DNA from: Mactromeris polynyma
Lineage: Eukaryota; Mollusca; Bivalvia; Venerida; Mactridae
Direction: 5' to 3'
DNA: 64,000 nucleotides
NCBI GenBank assembly: GCA_032209605.1
Contig: JASFXZ010000093.1
Location: 1-64,000, forward strand
Below, piece by piece: positions 1 to 12,209 of the stretch. A model generated the notes under the pieces. That model was not told the DNA's origin and did no database searches. It saw only the letters and a list, made by a program, of their open reading frames with translations. Each line of letters opens with the position of its first letter. Within the stretch, counting starts at the first letter, position 1. The position numbers were made by a program, and so were the translations under genes.

Positions 1-107
1 TAAACGTGACAAATATACATGACATACAGTGAAGTGTAATCGATTGTATTATAAAATCAATTCTGTTATTGATAATGTGATTAATATTTTGCTCTTTGTT
101 TTCATAG

Positions 108-1472
108 ATTTACCGACTTTGTTGCCAAATGGCCTGGATCTACCCATGATGCGTCCGTGTTTGAGAATAGTAATTTTAAGGTAATTAAGCATATTTATTT
201 ATTTACTTAAATGGAATACTTTTGAAATAAAATATGAGCTTGAAATTCTTCCTAATTGAGTGTTACTTTTGGATAGTATGCTGTTTACTTCAATTGGTAC
301 CTCTGCGGCGTCATAAATAGAATACCTTTATGACATGATGTCACTGCCATCATTAATCTGCTAGTATACACTGCAAATTTGTAGGTCAACTTTGTAGATT
401 GTATCTAACCTAATATCCATATATTGAACCTAATATCCATGTAATTAATTTTAACTTACAGCGTCAATTTACAATCTCAACTATTTAATAATAGCTAAAT
501 GCTTATGCTATATGATTTTATTTGGAGTTAAGTCCATACATAAAGGATTTATTAACTGAGCGCACCAACTGAAACAAGTTATAGATAATTGCTTTATTAT
601 GTAAAATAATTTTTTGCAGGATAAGTTGATGACCCGGAACATAGGGCACGTTTTAGGGGATTCTGGCTATCCGTTACGCACCTACCTTTTGACACCATTG
701 CTACGTCCTACCACTGAACAAGTGGAACGATTTAACAACAGTTTATCTCGTGGTAGAATGGTGGTAGAGAGGGCTTTTGGACTTTTAAAGTCACGCTTCA
801 GGTATGTTATTAGACTGTATGTATGATAAAGTGGTTCTCGCATGCTATAGCTACTGTCTGACAACAGCTCTTGATATGAATCACTATTGAGAAAGAATAT
901 AATAGTTTGGAATTGTCAACATCCTAGATGATGGTCACAACAAATGAAAGCAACTATCAGCCTGTACAGATTCAAATGTCATTTGCATAATTATTTTAAC
1001 TTTCATTCATGCTATTGCAATATCATTTATTCTTGATTACGTTTTCAAGAATGGAAACATAATCTTTATTTGAAATGAACACTATTTACTTGAAGCAAAA
1101 ATGTTTGTTTTACTGTGAAGAGGATATTTGCTGTTTTCGTTGTTGAATATCAGATTTATTTCATGGAATGATCATCCGATCCATTATTTAATTTCTAATT
1201 AACAAATTTTAATCAATGATTTAAGACAAACTGTAAGAAGTACATCCAATTTCAGATGCTTACACCGAACTGGCGGAAGTTTGCACATGAAGCCGGGAAA
1301 GGCATGTCGCACTATAGTGGCATGTGCAAGACTGCACAACCTGTGCATCGACAGGAATGTGCCACTGCCGGCTGAAATGTTGTTAGACAATGACAATGAT
1401 GATGATGTAATCAATCACCCATTACAGCCAGATGCAGTGCGACACAGAAATGAAATCATCAGAATGTTTTAA
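108..1472 (+). CDS. HARBI1-like DDE nuclease of a Harbinger transposon (5' partial)
   Basis: Three exons join in phase: 108..180, 620..801 and 1256..1472 (stop TAA). Each is bounded by AG acceptors and GT donors. The product reads FTDFVAKWPGSTHDASVF, then LGDSGYPLRTYLLTP, then GRMVVERAFGLLKSRFR, then CLHRTGGSLHMKPGKACRTI and an LHNLCIDR block. These are the typical blocks of the HARBI1/PIF-Harbinger DDE_Tnp_4 nuclease family: the D of GDSGY and the E of VERAFG would be the second and third catalytic acids. The first catalytic Asp must lie in an exon before the window. No frameshift or stop interrupts the visible 157 codons, so it may be active or recently active. The family cuts and joins transposon DNA in the nucleus with a Myb-like partner, and such a gene lies convergent at 3248-7209. 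A domesticated HARBI1 copy is possible but less likely, given the adjacent partner and terminal repeat. Confidence 0.88.
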
Positions 1473-2541
1473 AATTATTTAGATAAATTGCTTCAAATAT
1501 ACCCTTTTCTGTCATTTTCACTGAGTTTTCATGTTTTTCCTGATTGTTTTCATATTTAACTTAAAATTTGAATATGGGCAAATTCTTTTACAATCTTAAT
1601 GTTATGTACACAAGTTCTAAGATTATCTCTGGATTTTATGTTAAAATATTAGGTTTGTCGACGACTGTGCCTCAGGTTGAGGAATCACGTGATAATTTGG
1701 TAGGGTAGTGAATAGTTTCAAATTCAGACTCATTGTTTGTCCCTGCTATATCTTGTCTAAGTTAAAAAACTTATGATTCTTAAAACCATTTTGAAGAACT
1801 TGCAATTTGTTCAGCTTGATGCTTCAGGCTAAAGACACTCTTCTAGAGAACATTTAACAAAACTTATAACCTGACATCTGAAAAATTGCGAGTACTTTGC
1901 AATTACTTTTTATATTGCAGAAAACAAATAAATTGACTAAATATGTATAAAGAAATAACATTTTCTTATTTTCCCCTAGTGTTTACTAACATCATTTTTT
2001 TTATATGTTTTGTTTTAACCTTATACAGCCTTTCAATTGCTGAAATTACCAGGTGTCGTTTTATAAGTTTTGTTCAGTGTATATTTTTGTTTATAAATTT
2101 CTTTCCATGTTGATGTATAATAACTACACTTTGAATCAACTTTATTAAAATATTGGGTTAATTGTAATCAGTCAATTTTGTATGTATGGTGCTTATGTCT
2201 TATGAAAAACTATTCGAGGATCCATATCACAATCATTTGCAAAAATGTTCCATTCTATTATGTTGTAGTGATTGGATGCCTACAAGTGAAGTGACTTGAT
2301 GTCATTGATGAGATATAAAGTGACCTATTTGAGTTTTATCACATGACTTTGCTTGTATCCGGGTTAGTATACCGAGTACGTATATTTGTTGTACTACATT
2401 AGCGTCAATATATCTATTAAATAATTCAATATATCTAATAAATGACGTCATTATATCGCGCCGTTTTGTTCGCGGAGACGTTTTTCAGTAGAAAAATGGG
2501 TTTTTCGTCTATATTTGTGTCATGTGATAAAAAGAATCTAA

Positions 2542-2652
2542 CACTCGTTATCGATTGGTATGAACTTTTATCAAACTCATTCAGGAGGCTCAATTAATAA
2601 AACTTTCCCAAACTCGTTTAATAAAAAGTTTATACCTATCGACAACTCGTGA
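2542..2652. repeat. imperfect inverted repeat (hairpin)
   Basis: The left arm (2542-2579, CTCGTTATCGATTGGTATGA and following) pairs imperfectly with the right arm (2611-2652) when that is reverse-complemented. The arms are about 38-42 nt and the loop about 30 nt. It sits between the two transposon genes, so it may be a small nested element or a stem in their 3' regions. No coding potential is seen. Confidence 0.5.
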
Positions 2653-3247
2653 CAGATCCTCTATATAGTACACTTTATGTTGTTTAAAAAATACCTCATT
2701 ACACTAATCCACACGCAAGCAATGCCATTTCACTTAAAAAATACACAACACAGTGTTAACAGATATCAATTTCATTAAGTCAATAAAAACTAACAATACA
2801 TTCAATATCAATCAATCTTCAATACCATCCAAACTCTGGCCCTGAAATTATATTCATACTTTAAGTTAATTTTTACAATAATATTGAATTGTTTATAAAA
2901 TATATATTTACTGATTACCAATAATAGTATTAACAGTCATTTCATTGATTCCAACACATGTCAATATACTGTTTTTCTTAAATATTACATGCTTGTAATA
3001 ATTATGAGGTCATCATATCAATAGGAAAACAAGGTGCTGAAAGAAATTTTATTCATATGTTAAATGACAACTTGGTCAGTCAACTATTTCTTACTGATAA
3101 TTCAAATTTTTCAATTGATTTTTGTATTTTATAAATACACCATAAACTGAATCAGATTGTGATGTGTTGAAAAGGTAGTCATAAAAATGTGTTCATCCTA
3201 ATTGAGTATAAGTGTTAGATATTGGTGTTTAAAAAGTAAAATAATTG

Positions 3248-6200
3248 TCAATTAACCTTTTCCAAAGCATCCACTGCCTTCTGGAAGTATTCCTCCCTTA
3301 TTCTTTCTGTTCTAGTTCTTTGTTTAAAGTAATCAATCTGAATGCTGGCAAGCTCCGCTTGCTGCTCGAAATACATCACCTGGTTATTCAAAAGCTCTTG
3401 TGAGGTTCTGTAGAAAAATATACAGTAATGATTATTTCAATGGTTTTTACAACATATTGTCTACAATATGACGATTATTCTTTTTTTTTTTAAATTTGAG
3501 AACATTTGAGTTTGAGAACATATTCAAAAAGTTTGAAGCTCAAGATGTGAATACCATTTTTAGTGCCTGAGATTGTTTTTTTTAAGATCTTGATTTATTC
3601 ATCCCATCAGTGATATTAATGTAAACACGAGCGTTACTAACGAACACAACACTCAACTGTGGCATCTGGTTAAAATGATGCCTTGTTATTGAAAATATTG
3701 AAAGACGTAGTAAATCCTTTTTAATACATTAACTCTGTTAAATACACATACCATGTAAATAAAAAATTGTATTATATGAATATTTGTTTTATATTACCTC
3801 CTTCTTTTAATTTTTGTTTCATTCACTGTTTCTTGTTCATTCTCTGTGTTTCTCACAACCTTTAAAAAAACGCCATTATATTTATAAGCAGGTCACATAT
3901 GATCTTTGACAGGGAAATGGTTTTTTTTGCTTGAAGTAATAACGAGTGAGACTGAGTTCTTTTTGTCTGTTAGACGTCAAGACACTTGAATAGGTCATGA
4001 TTTCCATGGACAGTACATAAACCTACTAGTCCATGAGTGAAAATTTTAAGGCCCAATCATGAACTTAATGACTTTTGAGTGACCTAAAAGCTTTCTTTAT
4101 TTTCCCTATATAAATTGACAAAATTCCAGATTTCATGATGTACACAATATTAAACTTTTACCCATGCTAGTATTGCCTGCATAATTATTTTTAATGCTAT
4201 TCCATTCTTAAATAGTACCACAATTGCAAATTTCATGCTTATAATAAAGAGATTATCACTAAACTTTGTAATACACATACAAACTATATACCGGTAAATA
4301 TCACATTTGTTTATTATGTCAGGTACAGGTATAGTACATACACCATAGACTCGTCATTTAAAGCAGAAGGGTTCATTTTGAATTATAACAACAATTATAG
4401 TCACCTCAACTTCTACATTACTAGGGTGAATAATCACTTCTTCATCACTTATCCGAGTTTCCACATCATCTGAAATTGCAAATAGTTTCAAATAAAGATT
4501 AGTAATGGTTACCGTATGGTCATATTAAAGTCTCATCATAGCTTAAACTTACAAATGCTTGCATATTACCTTATTAAGGTTCTGATAGCCTCCACATACT
4601 ATGCAAACTCCCATGCAAAGTTAAATAGGGCCATAATCAAAGAAAACAGTGGAAAGCAAAGTGTACCTTGAATAGTATACTGTAAAATCATTAATTTTCA
4701 TGGGGGATTTAATTTCGTGGATTTCGTGGTTTAGCTTAACCACGAAATTAAATCCCAGACGAAATATTGAACCATGACAGATGTATAAAAGGAAATGCAA
4801 AATCCACGAATTTATGTCCCAACGAAATAGTATTTTTTATCAAAACCACGAAATTTCTTCCCAACCAAATTAAATGACATTACAGTATGAGAAATACTGG
4901 CCAAATAATTGAATTCAAGTATTACTTCATGCCGCAGGTATTACAATAGCTTTTAACAAGTTAACATGATACCTTCAGTCAAACTTAACTAGTACTTATA
5001 TTGTTTATTTCAATCATAAGTCAAAACATGCGTTGCTGACTTAAAACAACAAATAACTGACACTTACTATTAATATTTTCCCCTGTTTCCACCCCACCAT
5101 CTATTCCAATAATTATTTCTGTAGGCAAAATTGACTCAATCTGAAATTAGAGACTTTAATTTAAACATACTTATTTAAATTATAGACAATGTAATGTCTA
5201 TTATTGCAATACTTTGTTTGTTGCAGTGGGAATAGGATAGTAACTAATGCCTGAGGCTTATAGAATTCCCCTAAATATTAAACGGAATTCTTGAGATGGG
5301 CACAAACTTGTTCAAACTTGTTCTAACCTCTAAGACATGTTCGATCTACAACATTGATCATATATGATCAAATATAAAGCACAAAATCATGTACATGTAC
5401 ATTATAACGAGATACAACTGCAAATAAAAAAGTGTTATTAAACATTATTATACCTCAAAATATATGTCAATGTAATTTCTGATAGACCTACAAGTAGTTA
5501 TTGTGGAATTTTACCATGCAAAGGGAATATTAACCAGTTGATATTTTTGGAATATTACTCTCTGAAGATAAGTTACTCGTATAACACTGTGTAACTAGCA
5601 AAGGGTGATAACTAATACGGGGAGTTTTATAATAATTGTGACAGTTGAATAATGATACAATTTTTGCTATTAAATGGTATTTGCTACCATATAAATGGTT
5701 TCAGTATAATAAAATAAATAACACATGGATGTCAGGGTGACAGTTGATATTGGCAACCACTGAATTGGAATATTATATAAAACAAACCTTCTCTTCCCAG
5801 TCTTTCATAGGTGGCAACTCTCCACCCCCTCCTGTCCGGCTCATTTCTTTTCTTCTTGTCTGAATTTTCTTTTTTGTTTGACTCTATAAAAGACATTCCA
5901 ATTTTTAATTAATATGTTCTGTTACTTTTACTAAGTCTTCCAGTGTGTGACATTATTTGGCTTCGTAGATGACGTCAGACGTCAAGTTAACGTGACATTG
6001 TCAAACCGCTGTTTTATTGCAATCTAAAATGATTCAGTCAATATACACTAAGAAGGCCAATTGCACGTGCTATGATAGAATTTGGGTTAGTATTACTTCC
6101 CATGCTTATTTGTAATACTTTCTGATAATGAATGCAAAGTTGTTGTTTTTCATCTGCAGTAGATAATTTTAGACAATACATGTATTTTTATATAATCACC

Positions 6201-7209
6201 TTTAGATCCCTCCATTTTTTCTGCACCTCATCAGCTGATCTATCAATCCCACTGACACTTTTAACTCTGAAAATATATAGCAAATAATACATTAATCTAG
6301 AAGAATTGGGGGGAAAAATGTCCAATAATGGGTATTTAAACCCATGAACCCAGATGTTGTATTTTCATTTAATATTCATTGGTAAAACTTTTGTGGTGAT
6401 GATAAAAAATGCATTACAAATTATAGGTAAAAGTCATGGTTAGGCTATGATATTTCTTTTCGTATCAAGTTGCATAGTTTATCAACACTGAGTCAGAGAA
6501 ATCAACATCCAAGAACCTTTTGATTTTAAATTGGAAGCTTCTAGTTGATTGAAACTTAAACTCGTACATAAGCTTGACTGAGAAAATTAAAAACAACTGT
6601 ATGACAACATTCAACAAGCTTGTTTATGAATGTTGAGCGTCGGATGTTAGTCCGTCTTCACTTTCGCCATGTTACAGGAAATTATAAATCGTTTACATCC
6701 TAGGTTAATGTTTACATCGATGTGTATGTTTCACCAGTTCCGACGAAGAGTCAAGTTTAATTTTAATAATGGGACGTTTACCTAAAATAAATATCATGGG
6801 CCTAATAGTAATACTACTGATGACGCACTCAATGACGTCATATTAACCATCAAAACAATGGACACGATAAGACATTTATTCAAAAAGCATGAAGAAAAAA
6901 CGTCGGAACTGCGTAAAACACTGTAGTGTTAAAAGCATTTATTCATTACTTAAGTTATAGCCAACATAATACTGGCCGCATGTACACGAAAAAAAACGTA
7001 TCTACTTTCACTTTCGATATAAATACATGGCTTTACATTTGCACTTACTTTTCGGCTAAATCCGCCCAAAACTCGTCCTTAACCTTGTGGGTTATCCCTT
7101 CCCCGAACTTCCCGTCCACCATTCTAATATTAGTCACAATTGCGTCTACTATCAACGCTATGTCGTTGTTGCTCCAATTAGGTCGCCGAGCCACCTTGTT
7201 CGACGCCAT
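3248..7209 (-). CDS. Myb/SANT-like DNA-binding protein, second gene of the Harbinger transposon
   Basis: Seven minus-strand exons join perfectly in phase: 7049..7209 (ATG at 7209), 6200..6266, 5788..5883, 5068..5140, 4405..4469, 3798..3859 and 3248..3407 (stop TGA at 3248-3250). The sum is 684 nt, or 227 aa. Residues 1-80 form a trihelical Myb/SANT-like domain (RRPNWSNNDIALIVDAI, then DEVQKKWRDLK). A basic stretch (KKKIQTRRKEMSRTGGGG) is typical of Myb_DNA-bind_5 proteins. An acidic middle follows, and then a C-terminal probable coiled coil (about 175-227, QQAELASIQIDYFKQRTRTE). In Harbinger elements this protein binds the terminal repeats and brings the nuclease into the nucleus. Orientation is tail-to-tail with the nuclease. 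Intron 4 hosts an unrelated small inverted-repeat element (4678-4887). A domesticated NAIF1-like gene is an alternative. Confidence 0.87.
4678..4887. mobile_element. short non-autonomous inverted-repeat element (MITE), intron of Myb-like gene
   Basis: The ends read CTGTAAAATCATTAATTTT and, inverted at the right, CTGTAATGTCATTTAATTT. They are flanked by TA on each side, as expected for a Tc1/mariner-type TA duplication. The inside is rich in short inverted blocks built on CCACGAAAT / ATTTCGTGG. About 210 bp, no open frame. It lies in intron 4 of the Myb-like gene, so it is nested inside the larger Harbinger element. Confidence 0.65.
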
Positions 7210-7284
7210 CTTTGTTTGTTGTGACTGCAGACGATTTTGACAGATGCGCGGTAATTATGACGCGGCGGAAGTAGAGTTTTCTAG

Positions 7285-7452
7285 ACGGTGTCACCCATTT
7301 TAACGACTTACGACAAATTATTGTCTTAGCTGCGACACTCGACTTACGACAGCGTTGATAAAACGGGTTTGTCACATCTTATCTTTGTGTCGTAAGTTCC
7401 AGACTTAAGATAAGACAAATCGTAGCTACGACATCTTGATAAAACGGGCCCC
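7285..7452. repeat. right terminal/subterminal repeat of the Harbinger element
   Basis: On the minus strand the block starts GGGGCCCGTTTTATCAAGA at 7452. This has the look of Harbinger terminal inverted repeats in molluscs. The core GATAAAACGGG occurs twice (about 7358-7370 and 7437-7448), and the segment has several short matches around GTCGTAAGT and its complement, so it can fold. It lies about 80-240 bp upstream of the Myb-like start codon, so it may hold that gene's promoter. The matching left end would be before position 1, so the terminal repeat and the 3-bp target duplication cannot be confirmed here. Confidence 0.5.
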
Positions 7453-9074
7453 TGGAGTATCTCCTTCTTTGACATATACAAAGTCTTCTCTTGCTAAATA
7501 GCCACTCACACGGACAACGGTTTTCCTAACTTTTACTCATAAGTATTTTGTTCGGACAATGTACTCGCTTAGAAATATACCAATATCTTTTGTGAAAAAC
7601 CTAAATACCACTTGAAACTTACCACGAAGGATATATTAGCAAGTTAAATCAATATTTTGTAGATATAGGCATCATATACCTGCTTTTTGCGCTGAAATAC
7701 CAAAATGACGTACATTTTCGGACAATGTACGAACAACAAATAACATTTGTCTCGATTTTCAGGCTTAAACGAATAAAACCTCGGAAAAACGAAAAACCCG
7801 TCAGTAACTTGTGTTACAATGTGGGTACTCTGTACCTATTTTAAAGATCCTACCTTACCGGTAAAAATAAAAACAAATCAAATTTTGGGGTCTAACCGAC
7901 GGGATTTTCAGCCATCTTGTACGGCAAATGTACTTTGAAGACCACGTTATACTCCCCGTAGGTGCAAGTCTGTTCAGCACTCAGGTGGCTTCGCTGCATG
8001 AAACTATGAAGGAATAAGACAATACCGTTAACTTTCCATCCATCGAATTACTTTTTAAGGACCGTTACTTTTTTGAATGGTAAAATTTATATATTTTTTA
8101 TTATATGCGTATTATTGTAAATATTAAATCAACAACTGTTTCATTTGGCTCAGACAGTATGCCCATTAGGCGTCTATAACATTGACTATCCCTGTTGAGG
8201 CCTTGAGAATTTTTCAGCATCGGGAAATCTATTTTCGGGTAAGTGTATTCATTAGTTATTCAAGTTATTTCAATAAAAAAATGCTTACTAAAAACCCACT
8301 TAAGCTTCACAGGTGATATTTCGGTCAAATATTATCTCAGTAAAATATTCATGTTGAGGCATCAATACTTAAAAAATAACATGTCGTCTTGTATCGGTAA
8401 ATAGACTGTGTCTACACAGAGGTACGCATTTAACAAACAAATTAGACTTAAAACGCCCTTTAAGCTTCACATGGGGGTATTTCCGTAAAGAATTATCTCT
8501 TTCTTATGTTTTCTCATGATATCTGCTGTGCAACACATGGTTATTCGTCCTTGTATCGTGCTTTCTGTATTTACTGATGATCCTTGATACATTCCGTCCT
8601 AAACTTCTCATTATATGACATTGACAAAACTACGAGTCTAAAATCAATTTCCTTCTTAAAGGTACATAGTCCCGATTTTTCGTCCACATGTGCTTGGTAA
8701 AAAATATGAGAAAACAGTAAGGAAATGTTCTCACATTCACCGCATTGTCACTTTGTTGACATTTCCCCAAAACTACAAATACAGAAGTCCGTTGTCGGTA
8801 GCATAGTAAATATCTGTATAAGACTACAAGTATTTTGAAGTTCCATGAAACTTTTAAGAAAATATATAATGTAATGTTTAAGAGCACGTCTGAATGAAGT
8901 TACTTATCATAGTTGGATGACGATAAGTATCTACCTTTAATAGAAATGTGTCGAACGTCATTGTTATCACTATAATACAACGTAGTCTCCAACTATCCGT
9001 ATTGCATGCGTATCATTCAAGCTACATTAGCGGACACGATTTGTTGTTAGAAAAAAAGATAGAAATCGCACAAA
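7453..9074. other. intergenic region, no gene seen
   Basis: Only short frames with no recognisable domain are present. Two blocks about 155 bp apart (around 8300 and 8455) share an AAGCTTCACA start followed by a similar T-rich stretch, suggesting a diverged tandem duplication. The last ~60 bp before 9075 keep weak similarity to the upstream blocks of the other lectin copies. Confidence 0.6.
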
Positions 9075-9800
9075 ATGAAAAATCACAGATATACATGTAC
9101 GTGCATTTCATTATGCATTATATTACTGTTGCATGGATACAATTCTACATTGACATCAAGTACAGCAGTTTTCGTGCAAGATTTGGACGATTTATTGATA
9201 CAATATTCGTCATTTGTAAATGAAATAAACAGTTTTAGAAGCGTAGGATGGTGTATCTCGTTTTGCGCAAGAAATCTAAATTGTAAATTGGCTGGATATC
9301 TAAACAGCTATCAGAGATGTCGCTTGCACAATACAATCGTTGTCTCATCCACCGATGGAACGTCGGCGATCGGTTGGAGATATTACGGATATGACGATCC
9401 GAATTGTCCACATCTAATCGCTGGAACAAATATTTGCGTGCATCTTGCTCCGTTCTCCATGGACAGAACTGCTGCTGATGGTTACTGTTTAGATAAGACA
9501 GCGGCAATAATTGAGGTTCGCACTGCTGATAAATTAGGCGCATTAAATGATTATGTTCGAAGCATTATTCCGGCATCTCATGTTGGACTTGCGCTGTACA
9601 AAGACACATGATCATCGGTTTGGAGTTCAGGTGTTCCTTATTCTTCTGGAATAAACAATTGGGATACAGCGAAATCTCGACCATACTGTCCATATACTGC
9701 TTGTAACTGTGCTTTTGCTGCTGGCGATCAAAACTTTAATTGGCACGACGAACTCTGTGCGGATAACGCTCGGGTCGTTTGCGAACGAAAGAACGCTTAA
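9075..9800 (+). pseudogene. PAN/C-type lectin copy 1, single in-frame TGA
   Basis: An intronless frame of 242 codons runs from ATG 9075 to TAA 9798-9800. It is interrupted only by TGA at 9609-9611 (codon 179), where intact copies 2 and 4 have Gly. No frameshift is seen, and the frame downstream still encodes the second half of the lectin domain up to the shared ERKNA end. The N-terminus is a hydrophobic signal peptide, then a PAN/apple-like Cys pattern (WCISFCARNLNCKLAGYL). The LEGFT pentapeptide found after CPH in copies 2 and 4 is missing. If translated it would give a 178-aa protein lacking the C-terminal half of the lectin fold. The same stop occurs in copy 3, so it predates the spread of this segment. 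An expressed truncated form cannot be excluded. Confidence 0.8.
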
Positions 9801-11940
9801 TGTGGAAAATCCCATGTACATTGTAAATGACGATGGGAATTTATCGCTGTAATTCAATGAAGGGCTTTTTGAGTTGTTAGCATGCTGTGTCTATTGTTTC
9901 AATTTAGAAAACGCAATTATATTGCTATGTAAAGAATATGTGTCTGCGAGTTATACAAGGAATTATATTCTTAATGGACATGCAACGGTCCATTCGCACT
10001 ACAAAACGAACAAGAATAGTATCGATCGGCGTCGAAACCGCATATGTTCCTTTAAATGTAGTCAATGAAAATTTGTGAAAATGGACATTTTAAACATGCC
10101 GCATCCTGAAGTGTGTCCAAATCGCGTTCTCCAAGATCTAAGAACATTTTCCTCACGTTTACCGGGACATTGTAGCCATGGGTAGCTGCAACAAACCATG
10201 TCACATGGAAAGAACAAACAGCAATTCATCTAGATATAGATCATGATTCGAGCGACGCTTGCATGATAGGTCACTTTAACGGAGTATATTCTCTTCACAG
10301 ATTGAACATTGACAGTGATTGCTGATGAACCCATATTACGAAACAAATAGATTAAAGTAATAAATATAGTTTTTTAGTATCAGATCACTTGCTTATGTTA
10401 CCAACATATTTTCAAAATATCTTCTTTTGAAAACATAGAGATGGTCAAAACTGAACAAAATTTAAATACTGTAGCTATTTTTACATTACGATATCATACA
10501 GCATTTCGTCTATTCTGAAATTTGAAGTAATTTTAGGTACAATTTATTTTTATTCGCTCAAGTTAAAATCCGTACAAAACAGTTTGTTGTGACATTATTG
10601 TAGCAGGATACCAGAAAACAATTAGATCTGCGCGTGATATTTACCGGTGCAGTATGTCATGTAATTGAATAAAATTAATGTTTACAACATTTTTTCGATT
10701 TTTCAATCACATGCGAAATGAATAATCTCACTGCCATACGTATGCGCAAGGTAGGAATCTCTTTCTGTTGTAATATTTAGGCACATATTTATACGAACTA
10801 CATGTAGCTTTATGAAAGAAATTTAACATCCATTTACAAATGATAGTTATAGAGGAGATTGTTTTTGCAGGCTAACACCAGTAAGTAAAGTGTGCTGTTT
10901 TTTACCTCGCGGCTAGAATTTTCCCGATTTCAACTTCACGATTTCAATTTCACGAATTCACGATCATGAATTCATGATGTTGTAATCATGAATTTTCATC
11001 AGTGCCATTTAAGGATTTCCTTAGCAAAGGAAAGTCTTAACTTTAAGGGAAAAAATATTAATTTAATCTAAGGAAAATGGACACTACCTTATCTTTTAAG
11101 AAAATAAATGCCTCGTATAAAGAAAATCTTATGATAAGACATTTAGTGAATACCACGTAAGTATTCTCTAAACATTTCAGGAAAATATTACTTTTAAGGA
11201 AAATTTAAACATTAAGACGTTTCGTGAATAATACCTCTGAAGTACTTTGTAGTAGCAGTCGAAGTGGATGTAGTAGCAGCAACAGCTACACTAATAGTAG
11301 TAGTGACAGTAGCAGAATTTGTACTAGTAAGCAGATTATGATAGTGCTTTTCGAGCGCTAAGTACTGCGATGTTCAACAGTGCTGTGACCCATAACTTTG
11401 AGGAAAACTAACTAACATATGGCTTTCATTAAAGACAAAACACATGAAAACAACACTTTGTGCGGCTTTCGTAAGAGTAACAACAGCATCCAACCAGTCA
11501 AAGAGAATATAATTACGATGATTAGCAAACTACGAATGTTTGGAGATACCACCTATAACTTATACGATATGCTTACGATAGGCTTAAGACTTACGATAGC
11601 TCCAGATACTAACCCCAGATTGGTAACCCAGTGGCACTGGTTAAGTCAAATGACTGCCGTATATAACAAAATTATAGTTTAGAAACGGCGCAAGCCCGAA
11701 ACAAACAAACGGATATATCATGAAAAAATCATTTTGAATAACCCGTTTCTTGCCATTGTCACGATTCTTGTTATGATTTTAAACGTGATTTTGAACACTA
11801 TAATATGTTAAACTATCTAAATTAAATCTTAATGTAGACCCAATATCAGACTGTGTCATTTAGTATAATGTTCATCTTTTGTCCATACACAAATGGTTAT
11901 TTATCAATATATCGAGTTTGTTGGAGAATAAGGTCTGGTC
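9170..11940 (+). repeat. segment duplicated at 16768-19520 (first copy)
   Basis: From within the lectin frame through the downstream non-coding DNA, this 2.7 kb segment matches 16768-19520 almost base for base, apart from small indels such as an extra stretch near 18186. Upstream of ~9170 and downstream of ~11940 the two loci diverge much more. The segment holds palindromic blocks (around 10930-10990), AAGG-rich blocks (around 11010-11210), a GTAGTAGCAG-rich stretch (11247-11340), and a short open frame (11419-11682). Confidence 0.75.
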
Positions 11941-12114
11941 AAGGGAGTGTCAACATTATATCAAAGCATTGAAAAATCATTTTTTTCTTTATTGTATCTA
12001 TACTGATAATAAGTGTAAATATTTACCATCCATTCTAAAAATCAATTTAAAAAATGACAAAAATACGACCAGATTAATTTTAAAATACACTTACATTTAT
12101 TACTTAAAAGTCCA

Positions 12115-12209
12115 TTGCCGCACGGCATTGTCATCAGAGTAGGACTGCGTTTTATTCAAGCCACACAGCTGAAACTTTTGTCGTAATAGAAAGATAACAG
12201 TCGCACGAA
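12115..12209 (+). promoter_or_regulatory. conserved upstream block of lectin genes (candidate promoter/5'UTR)
   Basis: The segment starting CCGCACGGCATTGTCATCAG and ending just before the ATG recurs before copy 3 (about 16540-16632) and copy 4 (about 19695-19794). It includes TTATTCAAGCCACACAGC. Copy 1 keeps only a diverged remnant. Conservation at a fixed spacing to the start codon suggests promoter or 5'UTR function, but it could simply reflect recent duplication. No TATA box is obvious. Confidence 0.35.

Larger units (their letters stand above)
1..7452. mobile_element. PIF/Harbinger DNA transposon, left end outside the window
   Basis: This span contains a DDE nuclease and a Myb/SANT-like protein in convergent orientation, with a candidate terminal repeat at the right. 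This is the standard two-gene content of autonomous Harbinger elements. Both genes have uninterrupted reading frames across ten visible exons. The 1.8 kb between the two stop codons (1473-3247) has no further gene; it contains an imperfect hairpin at 2542-2652. At least 7.4 kb is present. The boundary at 7452 is inferred from the GGGGCCC end and has not been tested against a second copy. Confidence 0.65.

Noticed and set aside
9235..9543. Minus-strand 102-codon frame conserved at 16787-17095
   Set aside because: It is the antisense shadow of the lectin coding sequence and is conserved only because the segment is duplicated.
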